This document shows, piece by piece, positions 47,975 through 58,582 of a stretch of 64,000 nt of DNA. The translations under genes and the position numbers were made by a program. This stretch comes from Termitidicoccus mucosus. Its GTDB lineage: Bacteria; Verrucomicrobiota; Verrucomicrobiia; Opitutales; Opitutaceae. Numbering within the stretch: the stretch's first letter is position 1; every line of letters starts with the position of its first letter. The DNA lies in the NCBI RefSeq assembly GCF_038725785.1, contig NZ_CP109796.1:496001-560000 (forward strand), in the 5' to 3' direction. Under the pieces are notes generated by a model. That model ran no database searches. It had not been told where the DNA came from and saw only the letters and a program-made list of their open reading frames with translations.

Positions 47975-50900
47975 ATGACAACAACTGTTCTCCCTGTCTC
48001 CAGCCGCGACCGCTGCCACCATGCGCGGGCGTGGGCTCAGCTCGTGCTTCCCTGCCTGGCGCTGCTTGCGGCCGCGCCGGGCTCCGGGCAAACCGTGTCT
48101 CCTCCGGGAAATGAAATTGCCGGCGAAGAGCCGGTCATCATGTCGCCGTTCGAAGTGGTTTCCGAGCAGGACAAAGGCTACATGGCCAGCTCGGCCCAAT
48201 CGGGCACGCGCCTGCGCACGGATCTCCGCGATATCGCCTCCTCGATTTCGGTGATCACGAAGGATTTTATGAACGACGTCGGCGCCACCGGCCTTGAGGG
48301 ACTGCTCATCTACACGCTGGGCACCGAGGTCAACGGACTGGGCGGCAATTTTTCCGACGCCGGCACGATCGACAATCCCAACGGGGCGGAGACGGACTAC
48401 GACGCGGCGTTTGCCTCGGCGACACCGAGCACGCGTGTCCGCGGGCTGACCTCGGCGGATCTCTCCCGCGACTTCTTCGTCAGCCGGCTGCCGGTTGACA
48501 GTTATAATATCGAGCGGATGGAAATCAGCCGCGGCCCGAACGCGATGCTCTTCGGCCTGGGCAGCCCCTCCGGCATCATCAACTCCTCGCTGATTTCCGC
48601 GCGACTGAACGGCAACCGCACGTCGTTGGGGTTTCGTTTCGATCAATACGGCTCGTTGCGCGCGGAACTGGACCACAACCAAGTGTTGATTCGCAACAAG
48701 CTCGCGCTGCGGGCCTCCACCGTCTTTGAGGACTCGAATTACAAGGTCGAGGAAGCCTGGCGCGAAAACAAGCGGCTGTTCCTTACCGCCATCTACCGTC
48801 CGTTCAGGAACACCACCTTGAAAGCAGGCGTCGAGTTTGGTGATGTCGATTCCAACATGCCCGAGCTTCGCCCGCCCTTCGATGCCTACACCCAGTGGTG
48901 GGCGATGGGCAGGCCAGCCTGGAATCCCAGCACCAATACCGGCGTGCTGCTCGGCACGCCCGCGTCCGGCTGGCCCGCCACGGTCTTTAATGCCAATGGC
49001 AGCGCTGCGAACACCGGGGGTGTCGGCTACGACGGCGCAGGCTCGCCAAATTCCGGCAATCTCTTCGGCGGGCAGATCGGCGCCATGGGCAATGGCTCGC
49101 GCCAGATGGTGATCGTTTACAACGACCCCAACAGCCCGGTGCCCTCCCTCGGGCTCCCCGGTTCCGGCGTGGTCGGTTTCCGCAATGGCAATTACAACGC
49201 GAACAAACCAAACGCGAACGCCACCTCCTACACCCAGACCCAGACCAGGGGCGTGCGCGACTGGAACTACATCTACAACAATGTCCTTCATTACACGGAA
49301 ATCACCAAGGGTTTTTGGAAGTCGCAGCAAATCTCCGACCCGTCCATTTTCAATTTCTACGAGCACATGTTGCACGGCCAGAACAAGCACGAGTGGGCCG
49401 ATTTCGAGGCGTATGACGTCACCCTCGAACAGCGGTTTTTCAACGGCAAGGCCGGTGCCGAACTTTCCTTCCACCGGGAGCTGCTCGACAACGGCAACGT
49501 GATGCAGCTCGACAGCGTGATCAGCGGTTACACCCTGCGCATCGACATGAATTCGCACCTCGGCAACGGCGAGGTTAACCCGAATTTCGGGCGTCCGTTT
49601 GTGACCGGCTACAGCAAGGCGACGCTCCAGCGCTACGAACAGGAGGGAGTGCGCGGCACGGTTTATTATGATCTCGACCTGCAAAACATAAGCAAACGCG
49701 TCAGCTGGCTCGGCAAACTGCTGGGCCGTCACCGGCTGACCGGCACATGGACGGCGCTGGATAATTCCGCGTTTGAGAGCAAGAACAACTTTGCCCTCGC
49801 CTCGGGGCTTGATTACATGGCGACGGAATGGGGGGCCACGGTGAACGACCTGAATTCGGGCCGGCGCGGCCTGCCGGTCATGCGCTATCTCGGCCCCGAC
49901 GTCAGCGCCTCTCCCGTGCCGGCGGCCGGCGCCTTCGCGGTTCCCGTCACGCAGGATGCGAGCAGTCTCGGCTCCGCCAAAATCCTTTATTACGCCCAGC
50001 CCACCGCCGCCACCAACCCCACGCCGGGCACCTGGTCGGAGCAAACCTTCAGCATTCTGGCCGCGGGAGAAAAAGACGTGGACGAGGTGATCAGCAAGGC
50101 CACCCGCAAGCGGGAGAAAGTCGACTCGCTCGTCGGCGTGGCGCAAAGCTACTGGTGGGACGGCACGCTCGTCAGCACACTGGGCTGGCGCCAGGACAAG
50201 GTGCGGACCTACGATGCCGGCTCGGTGCAATACGACGCGCAGACAGGCCGCGCCATCCTCGACGGCTTCGATGCCGTGCCCACGGGCCGGCAGACCGAGA
50301 CCAGCTTCAACTACGGCTTCGTGCTTCACTCCCCCGAGTTCATCCGCCGTCACCTGCCGTTCGGCTCGTCGCTCAGCCTGATTTACAACCACGCGGACAA
50401 TTTCCGGCCCGCCGGCCAGCGCTATGACATTTATGACAATCTCCTGCCCGCCGAGACCGGCGAGAGCAAGGAATACGGCGTTTTGCTCTCCACGCTGAAC
50501 GGCAGGCTGGTGTTCAAGTTCATGAAATACGAGACGACCTCCGGCCTGTCTTCCTCCCTGTTCACGCTGAGCACGGCGATCACCAATCTGGCCAAGGGAA
50601 TTGCCGAGATGAGAGAGCAAATCCTCCGGGGCAACAACTGGTGGAACAACAGTGGCCACCCCGACGACCCCGCCACCTACCCTGGCAACCCTGCGGGCAT
50701 CGCCGCGTTCAACGCCTGGTATGACGGCCCGGTGGGCATGGCGCTGCGCAACACGTTTCGCATCCGGGAAACCGGTTCGGGCGAGGCGGCCGAGGTTATT
50801 TATGATGATCGCGCGGGCAGCGTTGTCGCCACGGCGGATGTCGTCTCGAAGGGCGAGGAATACGAGGTTGTTTTCAATCCCACGCCGCAATGGCGCATCG

Positions 50901-51514
50901 CGCTCAACGCGAACCGCGCCGAGGCCGTGCGCACCAACATCGCGCGCGATTTCCAGGCCCTCATGCTCAATTCCATCATGCCGCTCGTCAACGGCCCCGC
51001 CGGCGCCTTGAGCCCCAACCCGAACGGCTTTTCCGAATTCGAGACCGTATTCCTCAAGGAACGCATGACCCTGCAGGTTTATAACCAGATGCTGCCCAAG
51101 ACCGCGGCCGAGGGCCTGCCCGCCAACGAACTGCGCGAATGGCGCTTTAACGCGATCACCAACTATGACTTTACCCGCGGCTTCCTGAAAGGCTGGAACA
51201 TCGGCGGCGGCGTGCGCTGGCAGGACAAGGTCGCGATCGGCTTCCCCGTCGTCCACGTCAACGGCGACACCTCGCTCGACCGCGTGTCCGACGTGCGCAA
51301 TCCTTACTACGGCCCGAGGCAGACCGATTTCGACCTCTGGATCGGCTATACGCGCAAGTTCAAAAAATTCATCTTCAAGGCGCAGTTGAATGTGAAGAAC
51401 ATCGGCGTGGGCGATGAGTTGATTCCGGTCGAAGCGCAGCCCGACGGTTCGGTCGCCGCCTGGCGCATCCGCGAGCCGCAATATATTTCGATGCGCACCT
51501 CGTTTGCTTTCTGA
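47975..51514 (+). CDS. TonB-dependent outer-membrane receptor
   Basis: A 1179-residue outer-membrane transporter. A signal peptide region (AWAQLVLPCLALLAAAPGSG) is followed by VIMSPFEVVSEQDKGYMASS and SGTRLRTDLRDIASSISVIT, the N-terminal signature of Opitutaceae-type receptors and likely the TonB-contact segment, then a plug domain (YNIERMEISRGPNAMLFGLG) and a 22-strand-type barrel ending in Phe (ISMRTSFAF). ATG 47975 is chosen because the longer frame to 47810 starts inside the promoter/operator. No SusD partner is encoded nearby. It probably imports the ligand of the LacI-controlled locus. Confidence 0.92.
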   Translation: MTTTVLPVSSRDRCHHARAWAQLVLPCLALLAAAPGSGQTVSPPGNEIAGEEPVIMSPFEVVSEQDKGYMASSAQSGTRLRTDLRDIASSISVITKDFMNDVGATGLEGLLIYTLGTEVNGLGGNFSDAGTIDNPNGAETDYDAAFASATPSTRVRGLTSADLSRDFFVSRLPVDSYNIERMEISRGPNAMLFGLGSPSGIINSSLISARLNGNRTSLGFRFDQYGSLRAELDHNQVLIRNKLALRASTVFEDSNYKVEEAWRENKRLFLTAIYRPFRNTTLKAGVEFGDVDSNMPELRPPFDAYTQWWAMGRPAWNPSTNTGVLLGTPASGWPATVFNANGSAANTGGVGYDGAGSPNSGNLFGGQIGAMGNGSRQMVIVYNDPNSPVPSLGLPGSGVVGFRNGNYNANKPNANATSYTQTQTRGVRDWNYIYNNVLHYTEITKGFWKSQQISDPSIFNFYEHMLHGQNKHEWADFEAYDVTLEQRFFNGKAGAELSFHRELLDNGNVMQLDSVISGYTLRIDMNSHLGNGEVNPNFGRPFVTGYSKATLQRYEQEGVRGTVYYDLDLQNISKRVSWLGKLLGRHRLTGTWTALDNSAFESKNNFALASGLDYMATEWGATVNDLNSGRRGLPVMRYLGPDVSASPVPAAGAFAVPVTQDASSLGSAKILYYAQPTAATNPTPGTWSEQTFSILAAGEKDVDEVISKATRKREKVDSLVGVAQSYWWDGTLVSTLGWRQDKVRTYDAGSVQYDAQTGRAILDGFDAVPTGRQTETSFNYGFVLHSPEFIRRHLPFGSSLSLIYNHADNFRPAGQRYDIYDNLLPAETGESKEYGVLLSTLNGRLVFKFMKYETTSGLSSSLFTLSTAITNLAKGIAEMREQILRGNNWWNNSGHPDDPATYPGNPAGIAAFNAWYDGPVGMALRNTFRIRETGSGEAAEVIYDDRAGSVVATADVVSKGEEYEVVFNPTPQWRIALNANRAEAVRTNIARDFQALMLNSIMPLVNGPAGALSPNPNGFSEFETVFLKERMTLQVYNQMLPKTAAEGLPANELREWRFNAITNYDFTRGFLKGWNIGGGVRWQDKVAIGFPVVHVNGDTSLDRVSDVRNPYYGPRQTDFDLWIGYTRKFKKFIFKAQLNVKNIGVGDELIPVEAQPDGSVAAWRIREPQYISMRTSFAF

Positions 51515-51546
51515 GGGCGGCCAAGGCCGCGCCAATGACAACACCC

Positions 51547-51592
51547 AAGGCCGCCCGGCGGTGGCACGAGTCCCCGCAGACGGCCTTTTTTT
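51547..51592 (+). terminator. Rho-independent terminator after the TonB receptor
   Basis: AAGGCCG (51547-51553) pairs with CGGCCTT (51581-51587), followed by a run of Ts, 30 nt after the receptor stop. Confidence 0.75.
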
Positions 51593-51671
51593 AATTCATT
51601 TACCCGAAACAATGCGGGCGGAGTCCGCTGCCATGTATAAAACCGAAATTCCAGTGGAATAATATAATATT

Positions 51672-54600
51672 ATGAGAACAACAAACATCTGTTTGATAAT
51701 GGCATTATTGGCTGGCTTGTCGGGAATGGCCGCTCCCGGCGCGCGGGCGCTGCCCGTGTTCCCCGGTGCGGAGGGCTTCGGCACCGAGACGGTCGCCGGG
51801 CGCGGCTCGGCGGGGGCACCGGCCATCATTTATACAGTGACCTCGCTGGCCGACAGCGATCCGACGGTGGAAGGCGAATTTCGCTATGGCGTGGAAACCC
51901 TTTCCGGCCCGAGAGTCATCGTGTTCGCGGTTTCCGGCGTGATTGAACTCAAAAAAGTAATTCGCGTCCGCAACACCCGACCGTATCTCACTATTGCCGG
52001 GCAAACCGCGCCCTATCCGGGAATCACCATAAAAAACTCCGGGCTTGATATACAGACGCATGACATCCTGGTGCAGCATATCGCCATTCGCCCGGGCGCG
52101 CGGCCCAAGGCGGCCAGCGGCGAGTGGTCGGGCCTGTTGGGCTATTCGAGCCGGAAATGCATCCTGCTGAACGCAGTGGCAGGGGTGCCCGATGCCAATG
52201 CATGCTACAACATCGTGTTCGATCATGTCTCGACGAGCTGGGGCACCGACGAAAACATCACGCTTTCCGGGAAAGCCCTCTCGGATACCGGAAAAAACAC
52301 AGTCAACGATGTCACGTTCAGCAACTCGCTTAATTATGAGGCGCTGCGTTTTTGCGGCAAGGAAGGGCCGGTGAGCGAGGGTGCCTACGAGGGCCACCCG
52401 GACGTTTACGACACGGTGGATGGCAATGTGGTCAGGGTCAAGAATGCCTCCATCAACGGAATCGACGGCCATTCCGCCGGCTTTTATGTTTATGAAAAAT
52501 CAAAAAACGTTTCGCTGGTGTGCAACATCCTTGCCTATAATCGTTGGCGCAACCCCCTGATGGCCGCCGGCGGGAAGGACACGCGCATCATCAACAATCT
52601 CATTTTCGCCCCCGGCGAGTCGTCCGGGCACCGGATTAACGTGGGAAACCTTTACCCCTACGGCGCGGAATCAGCCACCTACGATTTCAAGGCCTCGGCC
52701 GACGGCAATGTCGTCATCCTGCACGAGGATCCCACCCAGTTTCCAACCTGGTCCCCCGCCAATGAGAAATATGGCGCGAATGCCACGCAGGCGCTCCAGG
52801 TCGAGTCCACCGCCGCGGTCAACACGCAGTTGTTTCTTAATAACAACCGCCTCTGGCATCCGACCTATGAGGGAAACTGGGTGCCTTACGCCGATCCGTT
52901 TAACGCGACCTTGGTTACACAAAAACGCGCGGTCACGCCGCTCGCCACCGACCCGTTCACGATCGACGGAGTCACCCTGTCCCCCCCCGGGTGGACGCCC
53001 GCGCAGCTTGAGGCGGAACTGCTCGCCAAATCGGGCGCCCGCCCCTTGGTGCGCGACCTTCATGACAAACGCCTGATCAAGCAAATCCGGGAGCGCCGCC
53101 TGCGGGACTGGACGGATTTGCCGAGCCAGAGCATCACGGAAAACTGGTCGGGCGACATCGACTTGGGCGAACTCGACGCGGATGGCTACCAAACCACCCA
53201 AGGTTCGCATGATTTGATTTTCCCGTCCGACCCGCAGGGCGACTCGGACGGCGACGGCTATACCAATTTCGAGGAATGGCTGCACGCCTGGTCGGCTTTT
53301 GTCGAGGCGGTGCCCGGCGCCCCGCTAAGCGACGCTGTTCCGAGCGTGAATGATTTCGAAAACGGCGACCCAGGCAACTGGATCGCCAGCGGTACGGGTG
53401 CCTGGTCGGTTGCGACGCTGGGGACGTCCGGCGCTCCCGGATACAACAAAGTTTATTCCCAAACGGACACGACCGGCGACGCCCGCGCCATTCTTGAAAA
53501 TACAAACTGGGCCTATCAAACCGTGCAGGCGGACGTGACCCTGGCATCGTTTGATGGCGCCGGGTATGATTGCGGCATCCTTGGCCGCTGCCGCGATAGC
53601 GACAATCACTACAGCCTCGTCCTGCGCGATGGAAACCTTCTCGAACTGCGGCGCGTGGCCGGGGGAATCACCACGGTGCTGGCCTCCACAAGCTACACCG
53701 TCACTGCCGGAGCCACCCACCGGCTCGCGCTGACATTGGACGGTCCCCAGTTAATCGCCACCGCCAGCGTTTGGGATGCCGGCAGCTCCGCATGGTCGGC
53801 TCCGGTCCGGATAACAGGCTTTGACTACAGCCCCATCGCCAATGGCAATGCGGGAATCGCGACCCACCGCGCCGCGGCGCAATTCGACAACGTGTTCGCC
53901 TCCGATGCCATCGCCGCCGCCCATCCGCCGGTCGCGCCGACCGCCGCCGCGGCCACTTCCATCACCACCAGCGGCTTCACCGCCAACTGGGGTTTTGTTG
54001 CCGGCGCGACCGCCTACCGCCTCGACGTTTCCACCGACTCCTCCTTCGCAACCTTCATTTCCGGCGGCGAAGACATCCTCGTCGGTGCCAGCCTCAGCCA
54101 TGCCGTCACCGGCCTCGCCCCCGCAGTCACCTATTACTACCGCGTCCGCGCTGTCGGCCCCGGCGGCGCCAGTGACAGCTCCGTCGCCGCGAGCGTTACG
54201 ACCCAGCCCCTTCCCACCGCGCCCCCCGGCATCACCAGCGCCTTGGCCGCCACCGGCACCGTCGGCTCCGCCTTCAGTTACCAAGTCACCGCCACCAACA
54301 CTCCCGACAGCTACGCAGCCACCGGCCTCCCCTCGGGACTCGGCATCAACCCCGCCACCGGGTTCATCAGCGGCACGCCCGCCACCGACGGCGCGAGCGA
54401 TGTCACGCTCACGGCGTCCAATGCCGTCGGCGTCAGCGCGCCCGTCACCCTCGCCATCAGCATTGCTCCTTATGTCCCGCCTGTCGTTCCTCCCGTGATC
54501 GGCGGCAACCTCACTGCCGCCGCAGTGCAGGGCATGCCCTTCAGCTACGCCATCAGCGCCAGCAACAACCCCTCCGGCTACGGCGCCACCGCGCTCCCCC

Positions 54601-56387
54601 CCGGCCTCTCGTTCGACCCCGCCGCCGGCATCATCAACGGCGTTCCCACCGCCTCCGGCAACTACACCGTCGCCCTCACCGCCACCAATGCCGGCGGCAC
54701 CGGCAACGCCAGCCTCACGATCATCATCGCGCCGCCACCGCCGCCCTCCGCCACCCCCGTGATCAACTGCTCCGCCTCGGTCGCCGCCGCCGTCGACGAA
54801 GCCTTCTCGTTTCAAGTCACCGCGACCAACGACCCCGCCAGTTACTCCGCCGCCGGCCTCCCCGCCGGCCTCGCCATCAACTCCGCCACCGGCCACATCA
54901 GCGGCCATCCCGCGTTTGTCGGAGTCAGCACTGTCACGCTCGCCGCCTCCAACTCCGCCGGCACCGGCACGGCGCAACTCCTCATCGCCATCGAGGGCAA
55001 GGTCGGCCTCGTCACCCTCGCCGGCACCGCGACCGTCTCCGGCACGGCCAACGGCAACGGACTCGCCGCGCAATTCAACGCCCCTGAAGGCGCGGCGGCC
55101 TCCGACAAAGCCGGCAATCTTTATGTCGCCGACACCGCCAGTCACACCATCCGCCGCATCGCCCCCGACGGCACCGTCACCACTTACGCCGGCCAGCCCG
55201 GCGTCCCCGGCGCGGTCAACGGTGCCGCCGCCGCGCGGTTCAATTCGCCTTCGTCCATCGTCATCGATGCCGATGGAGCCACTCTGTATGTCGCCGACAC
55301 CGGCAACCAGGTCATCCGCAAAATCGACATCCCCACCGCCGAAGTCAGCATTCTCGCCGGCCTTCCCAATGACGCCGGCAGCACCGATGGCGCCCACTTT
55401 GCCGCCCGCTTCGACACGCCTTCCGGCCTCGCCCTCGACGCGGACGGCAACCTCTACGTTGCCGACACCGGCAACAGCACCATCCGCAAAATCGTCATCG
55501 CCACCGGCGCCGTGACCACGCTCGCCGGCTCGCCCGGCGCCCCCGGTTCGTCCGATGGCCCCCTCGTCTCCGCCCGTTTCGACATGCCCACCGGGCTCGC
55601 CATCGACACCGCCGCCGCGCATCTCCACATCGCCGACACCGGCAACAGCACCATCCGCAGGCTCATCCTCTCGACCGGCGTGGTCGAGACCCTCGCCGGC
55701 GTTCCCGGCCAGACCGGCATGGCTGACGGGACTCGCGCCAACGCCCGCTTCAACACACCGCAGGCCCTCGCCACCGACGCCGCCGGCAACCTTTACGTCG
55801 CCGATACCGGCAACGATATCCTCCGCAAAATCGAGCCCGCCACGCGCGCTGTCACGACCATCATCGGAATCGCCGGACAACCCGGCTCGCAGGACGGCAT
55901 CGGCCCGCAAGCCGCCGTGAACGCGCCCGCCGGCATGACTGCCGACGCCGCCGGCAACATCTATGTGCTGGACACCGGCAACCACACCGTCCGCGCCCTT
56001 CAGGCCAGCCCGGCCATCATCACGCACCCTGCGGACCGGACTGTTTCCTCCGGCGCGGCGACAACCCTCGCTGTTGTCGCCGCCGGCTCCCCCGTTCTCT
56101 CCTATCAATGGCACAAAAATGGCCTGCCCATCGTCAACGCAACCAGCGCCACCCTCGGAATCGCTCCCGCCACGGCGACCGACGCGGCCAGTTACACCGT
56201 GGTCGTCTCGAACCAGATGGGGGCTGTCCAGAGCCTCCCCGCCGTGCTCACGGTCGGAGATTCCAGCGGCGGCGACACTCTCCCCGGACATGCAACCAAT
56301 ACTGGCGGAGGAGGAGGCGCGCCCGGCTGGCTGCATCTCCTTGGCTTGACGCTGCTCCTCGCGCTTCGCCGCGCCACTGGTAACTGA
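51672..56387 (+). CDS. Secreted multidomain pectate-lyase-like protein with NHL propeller and C-terminal anchor
   Basis: A 1571-residue exported protein. After the signal peptide, residues ~28-500 are a PL1-like beta-helix (LPVFPGAEGFGTETVAGRGS, YLTIAGQTAPYPGITIKNSG, FDHVSTSWGTDENITLSG), closed by a Ca-loop-like DSDGDGYTNFEEWLH (~524). Then come a LamG/DUF1080-like sandwich (~559-746), one FN3 (~756-845), three putative-Ig repeats (~852-1107), about six NHL units (~1112-1446), an Ig-like domain (~1450-1531) and a Gly-rich GGGGGAPGW-hydrophobic-RRATGN tail. PL1 enzymes cleave polygalacturonate by beta-elimination; the true polymer is unproven. First gene of the lyase locus. A TATAAT lies 4 nt upstream of the ATG. 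Confidence 0.85.
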   Translation: MRTTNICLIMALLAGLSGMAAPGARALPVFPGAEGFGTETVAGRGSAGAPAIIYTVTSLADSDPTVEGEFRYGVETLSGPRVIVFAVSGVIELKKVIRVRNTRPYLTIAGQTAPYPGITIKNSGLDIQTHDILVQHIAIRPGARPKAASGEWSGLLGYSSRKCILLNAVAGVPDANACYNIVFDHVSTSWGTDENITLSGKALSDTGKNTVNDVTFSNSLNYEALRFCGKEGPVSEGAYEGHPDVYDTVDGNVVRVKNASINGIDGHSAGFYVYEKSKNVSLVCNILAYNRWRNPLMAAGGKDTRIINNLIFAPGESSGHRINVGNLYPYGAESATYDFKASADGNVVILHEDPTQFPTWSPANEKYGANATQALQVESTAAVNTQLFLNNNRLWHPTYEGNWVPYADPFNATLVTQKRAVTPLATDPFTIDGVTLSPPGWTPAQLEAELLAKSGARPLVRDLHDKRLIKQIRERRLRDWTDLPSQSITENWSGDIDLGELDADGYQTTQGSHDLIFPSDPQGDSDGDGYTNFEEWLHAWSAFVEAVPGAPLSDAVPSVNDFENGDPGNWIASGTGAWSVATLGTSGAPGYNKVYSQTDTTGDARAILENTNWAYQTVQADVTLASFDGAGYDCGILGRCRDSDNHYSLVLRDGNLLELRRVAGGITTVLASTSYTVTAGATHRLALTLDGPQLIATASVWDAGSSAWSAPVRITGFDYSPIANGNAGIATHRAAAQFDNVFASDAIAAAHPPVAPTAAAATSITTSGFTANWGFVAGATAYRLDVSTDSSFATFISGGEDILVGASLSHAVTGLAPAVTYYYRVRAVGPGGASDSSVAASVTTQPLPTAPPGITSALAATGTVGSAFSYQVTATNTPDSYAATGLPSGLGINPATGFISGTPATDGASDVTLTASNAVGVSAPVTLAISIAPYVPPVVPPVIGGNLTAAAVQGMPFSYAISASNNPSGYGATALPPGLSFDPAAGIINGVPTASGNYTVALTATNAGGTGNASLTIIIAPPPPPSATPVINCSASVAAAVDEAFSFQVTATNDPASYSAAGLPAGLAINSATGHISGHPAFVGVSTVTLAASNSAGTGTAQLLIAIEGKVGLVTLAGTATVSGTANGNGLAAQFNAPEGAAASDKAGNLYVADTASHTIRRIAPDGTVTTYAGQPGVPGAVNGAAAARFNSPSSIVIDADGATLYVADTGNQVIRKIDIPTAEVSILAGLPNDAGSTDGAHFAARFDTPSGLALDADGNLYVADTGNSTIRKIVIATGAVTTLAGSPGAPGSSDGPLVSARFDMPTGLAIDTAAAHLHIADTGNSTIRRLILSTGVVETLAGVPGQTGMADGTRANARFNTPQALATDAAGNLYVADTGNDILRKIEPATRAVTTIIGIAGQPGSQDGIGPQAAVNAPAGMTADAAGNIYVLDTGNHTVRALQASPAIITHPADRTVSSGAATTLAVVAAGSPVLSYQWHKNGLPIVNATSATLGIAPATATDAASYTVVVSNQMGAVQSLPAVLTVGDSSGGDTLPGHATNTGGGGGAPGWLHLLGLTLLLALRRATGN

Positions 56388-56499
56388 ATCGTGCGCCGCG
56401 GAGCACATTGATGTATCTTTCTTGCCGAATCTTATCCCGAACGAGTTCTAGGCGCACGCGTCAAAATATGGCCACCCGCACAAAAATCGACCTGACAAA

Positions 56500-58572
56500 A
56501 TGAAACCACACTCCGTCCCCTTCCTGGTGTTACTGCTGTCTTCCGTTCCGTTGTGCGCGGAATATCGTATCGGGGAAAAAGAAATCCCCTCCGTTAAAAT
56601 TCACTCCGATGCCGCCGACTTTGCGGTTCATCCAAGCCACCCGCGCCTGTTCTTTCGCGACACTGATATTCCGACAATCCGGACGCGTATCGCCGGGGAA
56701 TATCAAACCGAGTGGCGCCAGATGCTGCATCATCTGGAGGAGGTTGGATTGTCACAGCGCCCGGGTAAATTCGCGGTGCATCCCCATTTGAAGAGTTGGG
56801 AGATTGTCCGCAACATCGCGTTTGTCGCCGCCGTGACGGGGGAGGAGCGTTATATCAAATGGTCGAAAGAATGGGCCGCCATCATGGCGGATGCGGGTCC
56901 GGTCGGAAATGACACCGAATTTCGAGGACGCTTGCAGTGCCTGGCCATTGCTTACGACTGGCTTTTCCCGTGGCTGTCCGCCGATGAAAAACAGGCGCTG
57001 GAAAAGGCAATCCTCGCGCACATCGACAGATCGTGGTATTTCGCCACGCAGAGCACCAACTATGTGGGCGGGCATTCGCGGTGGGGGAATTTTGCGCTTA
57101 CGGCGGGTTTGCTCGCGCTGGTGACGGAACACCCGGAACTGCGCGAAAAGCTGCTGCTTCTGCGCCGGCACTGGCTGGAGGGGTATTTTCCCGCCCAAGG
57201 CTGGATCGCCCGGGACGGCGGTTATCACATGGGGTGGTCTTACAGCGCCGCCTACCTGACGGCGAGCATCCACTACGTGTGGTCCACGGCGACAAACGAA
57301 AGCGTCTTCTTTCCCTGGCAGGCGAAGATTCCCTGGTTCTGGATCTACGGGCGGCAGGGGGATGGAACCTACGCGAATACCGGCGATGCCTACACGGTCA
57401 CCGATGATCTCAACGCCTATCAATCCGATCTGCTCATACTCGCAGCCGGCGTGCTGAAAGAGCCGCGGGCGGCGTGGGCGCTGAAAGACCGGACCAATCG
57501 TTTCGCAGATATCCTTTATCAGGACAAAAGCGTGCGTCCGCTGGCGCCTGACGATCCCGCCGCTCCGCTTGAATTAAGCCGGCACTTTCGCAATGCCGGC
57601 GTCGTGATCGCACGCGATCGCTGGGACGGGAAGACCACGTTGCTGAACTTCGCATCGACACCGTTTTTCGCGACCAATCACCTGCATCGCGACGCGAACG
57701 CATTCACCCTGCACTACCGGGGATCGCTTGCAGTCGACTCCGGCATCTACGATGAGGGCGGCAAAAACGCGGGTGGCTACGGCGGCACGCATTGGCGGAA
57801 TTATTTCACCCGCACGATTGCTCACAATGCCATCACTGTATTTGACCCGGCGCAAAAGATGTTCGTTCTCGATGAACCGGCTTCGAATGACGGCGGCCAG
57901 GTCTTTCGCCAGGAGCCGACAAAACTTGCCGATATTCAACCGGGGGGGCATGCGCATTTGGACGGTATCGTCCACTACGTCGCGACGGATGATTATACCT
58001 ACGCGGTGGGTGATGCCACCAAGGCCTATGATGCGGAGCGCGTGCGACTGGCGCAGCGCGAAATCGTCTATCTTCGCGCCGCCGCCCGCGGGCATCCCGT
58101 CGTGGTCGTCTATGACCGGGTGGAAAGCGTGAAGGCGGAATTCCAGAAGCGTTTTCTGCTCCACACCATCAATAAGCCGGTGGTCCGGGGAAACCTTGCG
58201 GTGGCCGAGAACCAGGGCGGCCGGCTCTCCTGCCTGACCTTGCTGCCGGAGAAAGCGGGGCTCGCGCTGATCGGCGGCCCCGGCAAGGAAGCCTGGGTGG
58301 ACGGGAAAAATTATCCCTGGGACGAGACTGCGAAAAAACGCCGTTCGCGCGAATTGGCGCAGTGGCGGCTGGAAGTTTCCCCGCGCGAGGCGCGCTTGCG
58401 TGACGATTTCCTGCACGTGCTTTTCGTTGACGATGCCGGCGCGCCAGTCATCGACGCGAAGGAGGCCGCGCTCGTGCAGTCTGGCGACAATGCCGGCGTG
58501 GAAGTCGCGGGCTGGAGAATCCTCTTTTCGCGCGATCCCGGGCGCCAGGCACGCATTGAGCGCCTTCGCTGA
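56500..58572 (+). CDS. Heparinase II/III-like polysaccharide lyase
   Basis: A 690-residue exported protein (signal peptide ending near LCAEY). The N-terminal half is an (alpha/alpha) toroid: HPRLFFRDTDIPTIRTRIAG, NIAFVAAVTGEERYIKWSKE, LAIAYDWLFPWLSADEKQAL and NYVGGHSRWGNFALTAGLLA. The C-terminal half has the heparinase II/III landmarks ATNHLHRDANAFTLHYRGSL and WRNYFTRTIAHNAITVFDP, with His and Tyr residues at the usual catalytic positions. Family members eliminate uronic-acid polymers (heparin, alginate and related). It follows the multidomain lyase by 112 nt and precedes the DUF4185-like gene by 10 nt. Confidence 0.85.
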   Translation: MKPHSVPFLVLLLSSVPLCAEYRIGEKEIPSVKIHSDAADFAVHPSHPRLFFRDTDIPTIRTRIAGEYQTEWRQMLHHLEEVGLSQRPGKFAVHPHLKSWEIVRNIAFVAAVTGEERYIKWSKEWAAIMADAGPVGNDTEFRGRLQCLAIAYDWLFPWLSADEKQALEKAILAHIDRSWYFATQSTNYVGGHSRWGNFALTAGLLALVTEHPELREKLLLLRRHWLEGYFPAQGWIARDGGYHMGWSYSAAYLTASIHYVWSTATNESVFFPWQAKIPWFWIYGRQGDGTYANTGDAYTVTDDLNAYQSDLLILAAGVLKEPRAAWALKDRTNRFADILYQDKSVRPLAPDDPAAPLELSRHFRNAGVVIARDRWDGKTTLLNFASTPFFATNHLHRDANAFTLHYRGSLAVDSGIYDEGGKNAGGYGGTHWRNYFTRTIAHNAITVFDPAQKMFVLDEPASNDGGQVFRQEPTKLADIQPGGHAHLDGIVHYVATDDYTYAVGDATKAYDAERVRLAQREIVYLRAAARGHPVVVVYDRVESVKAEFQKRFLLHTINKPVVRGNLAVAENQGGRLSCLTLLPEKAGLALIGGPGKEAWVDGKNYPWDETAKKRRSRELAQWRLEVSPREARLRDDFLHVLFVDDAGAPVIDAKEAALVQSGDNAGVEVAGWRILFSRDPGRQARIERLR

Positions 58573-58582
58573 GAGATTTGCC

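Noticed and set aside
47867-51544. A 1225-codon open frame on the minus strand opposite the TonB receptor gene
   Set aside because: It is a high-GC antisense shadow: no recognisable domains, a strongly biased Arg/Gly/Val/Ala composition, and it mirrors the true gene exactly. The same holds for long antisense frames at 53751-56408, 43866-46088 and 9365-11347.
55005-56010. Regular periodic DNA repeat that could be a CRISPR or tandem repeat array
   Set aside because: The periodicity is that of protein-level NHL units with variable codons; repeat copies are not identical at DNA level and have no spacers.
58400-58582. Longer N-terminus for the DUF4185-like protein
   Set aside because: It would overlap the end of the heparinase-like gene in another frame, whereas the ATG at 58583 starts a signal peptide.
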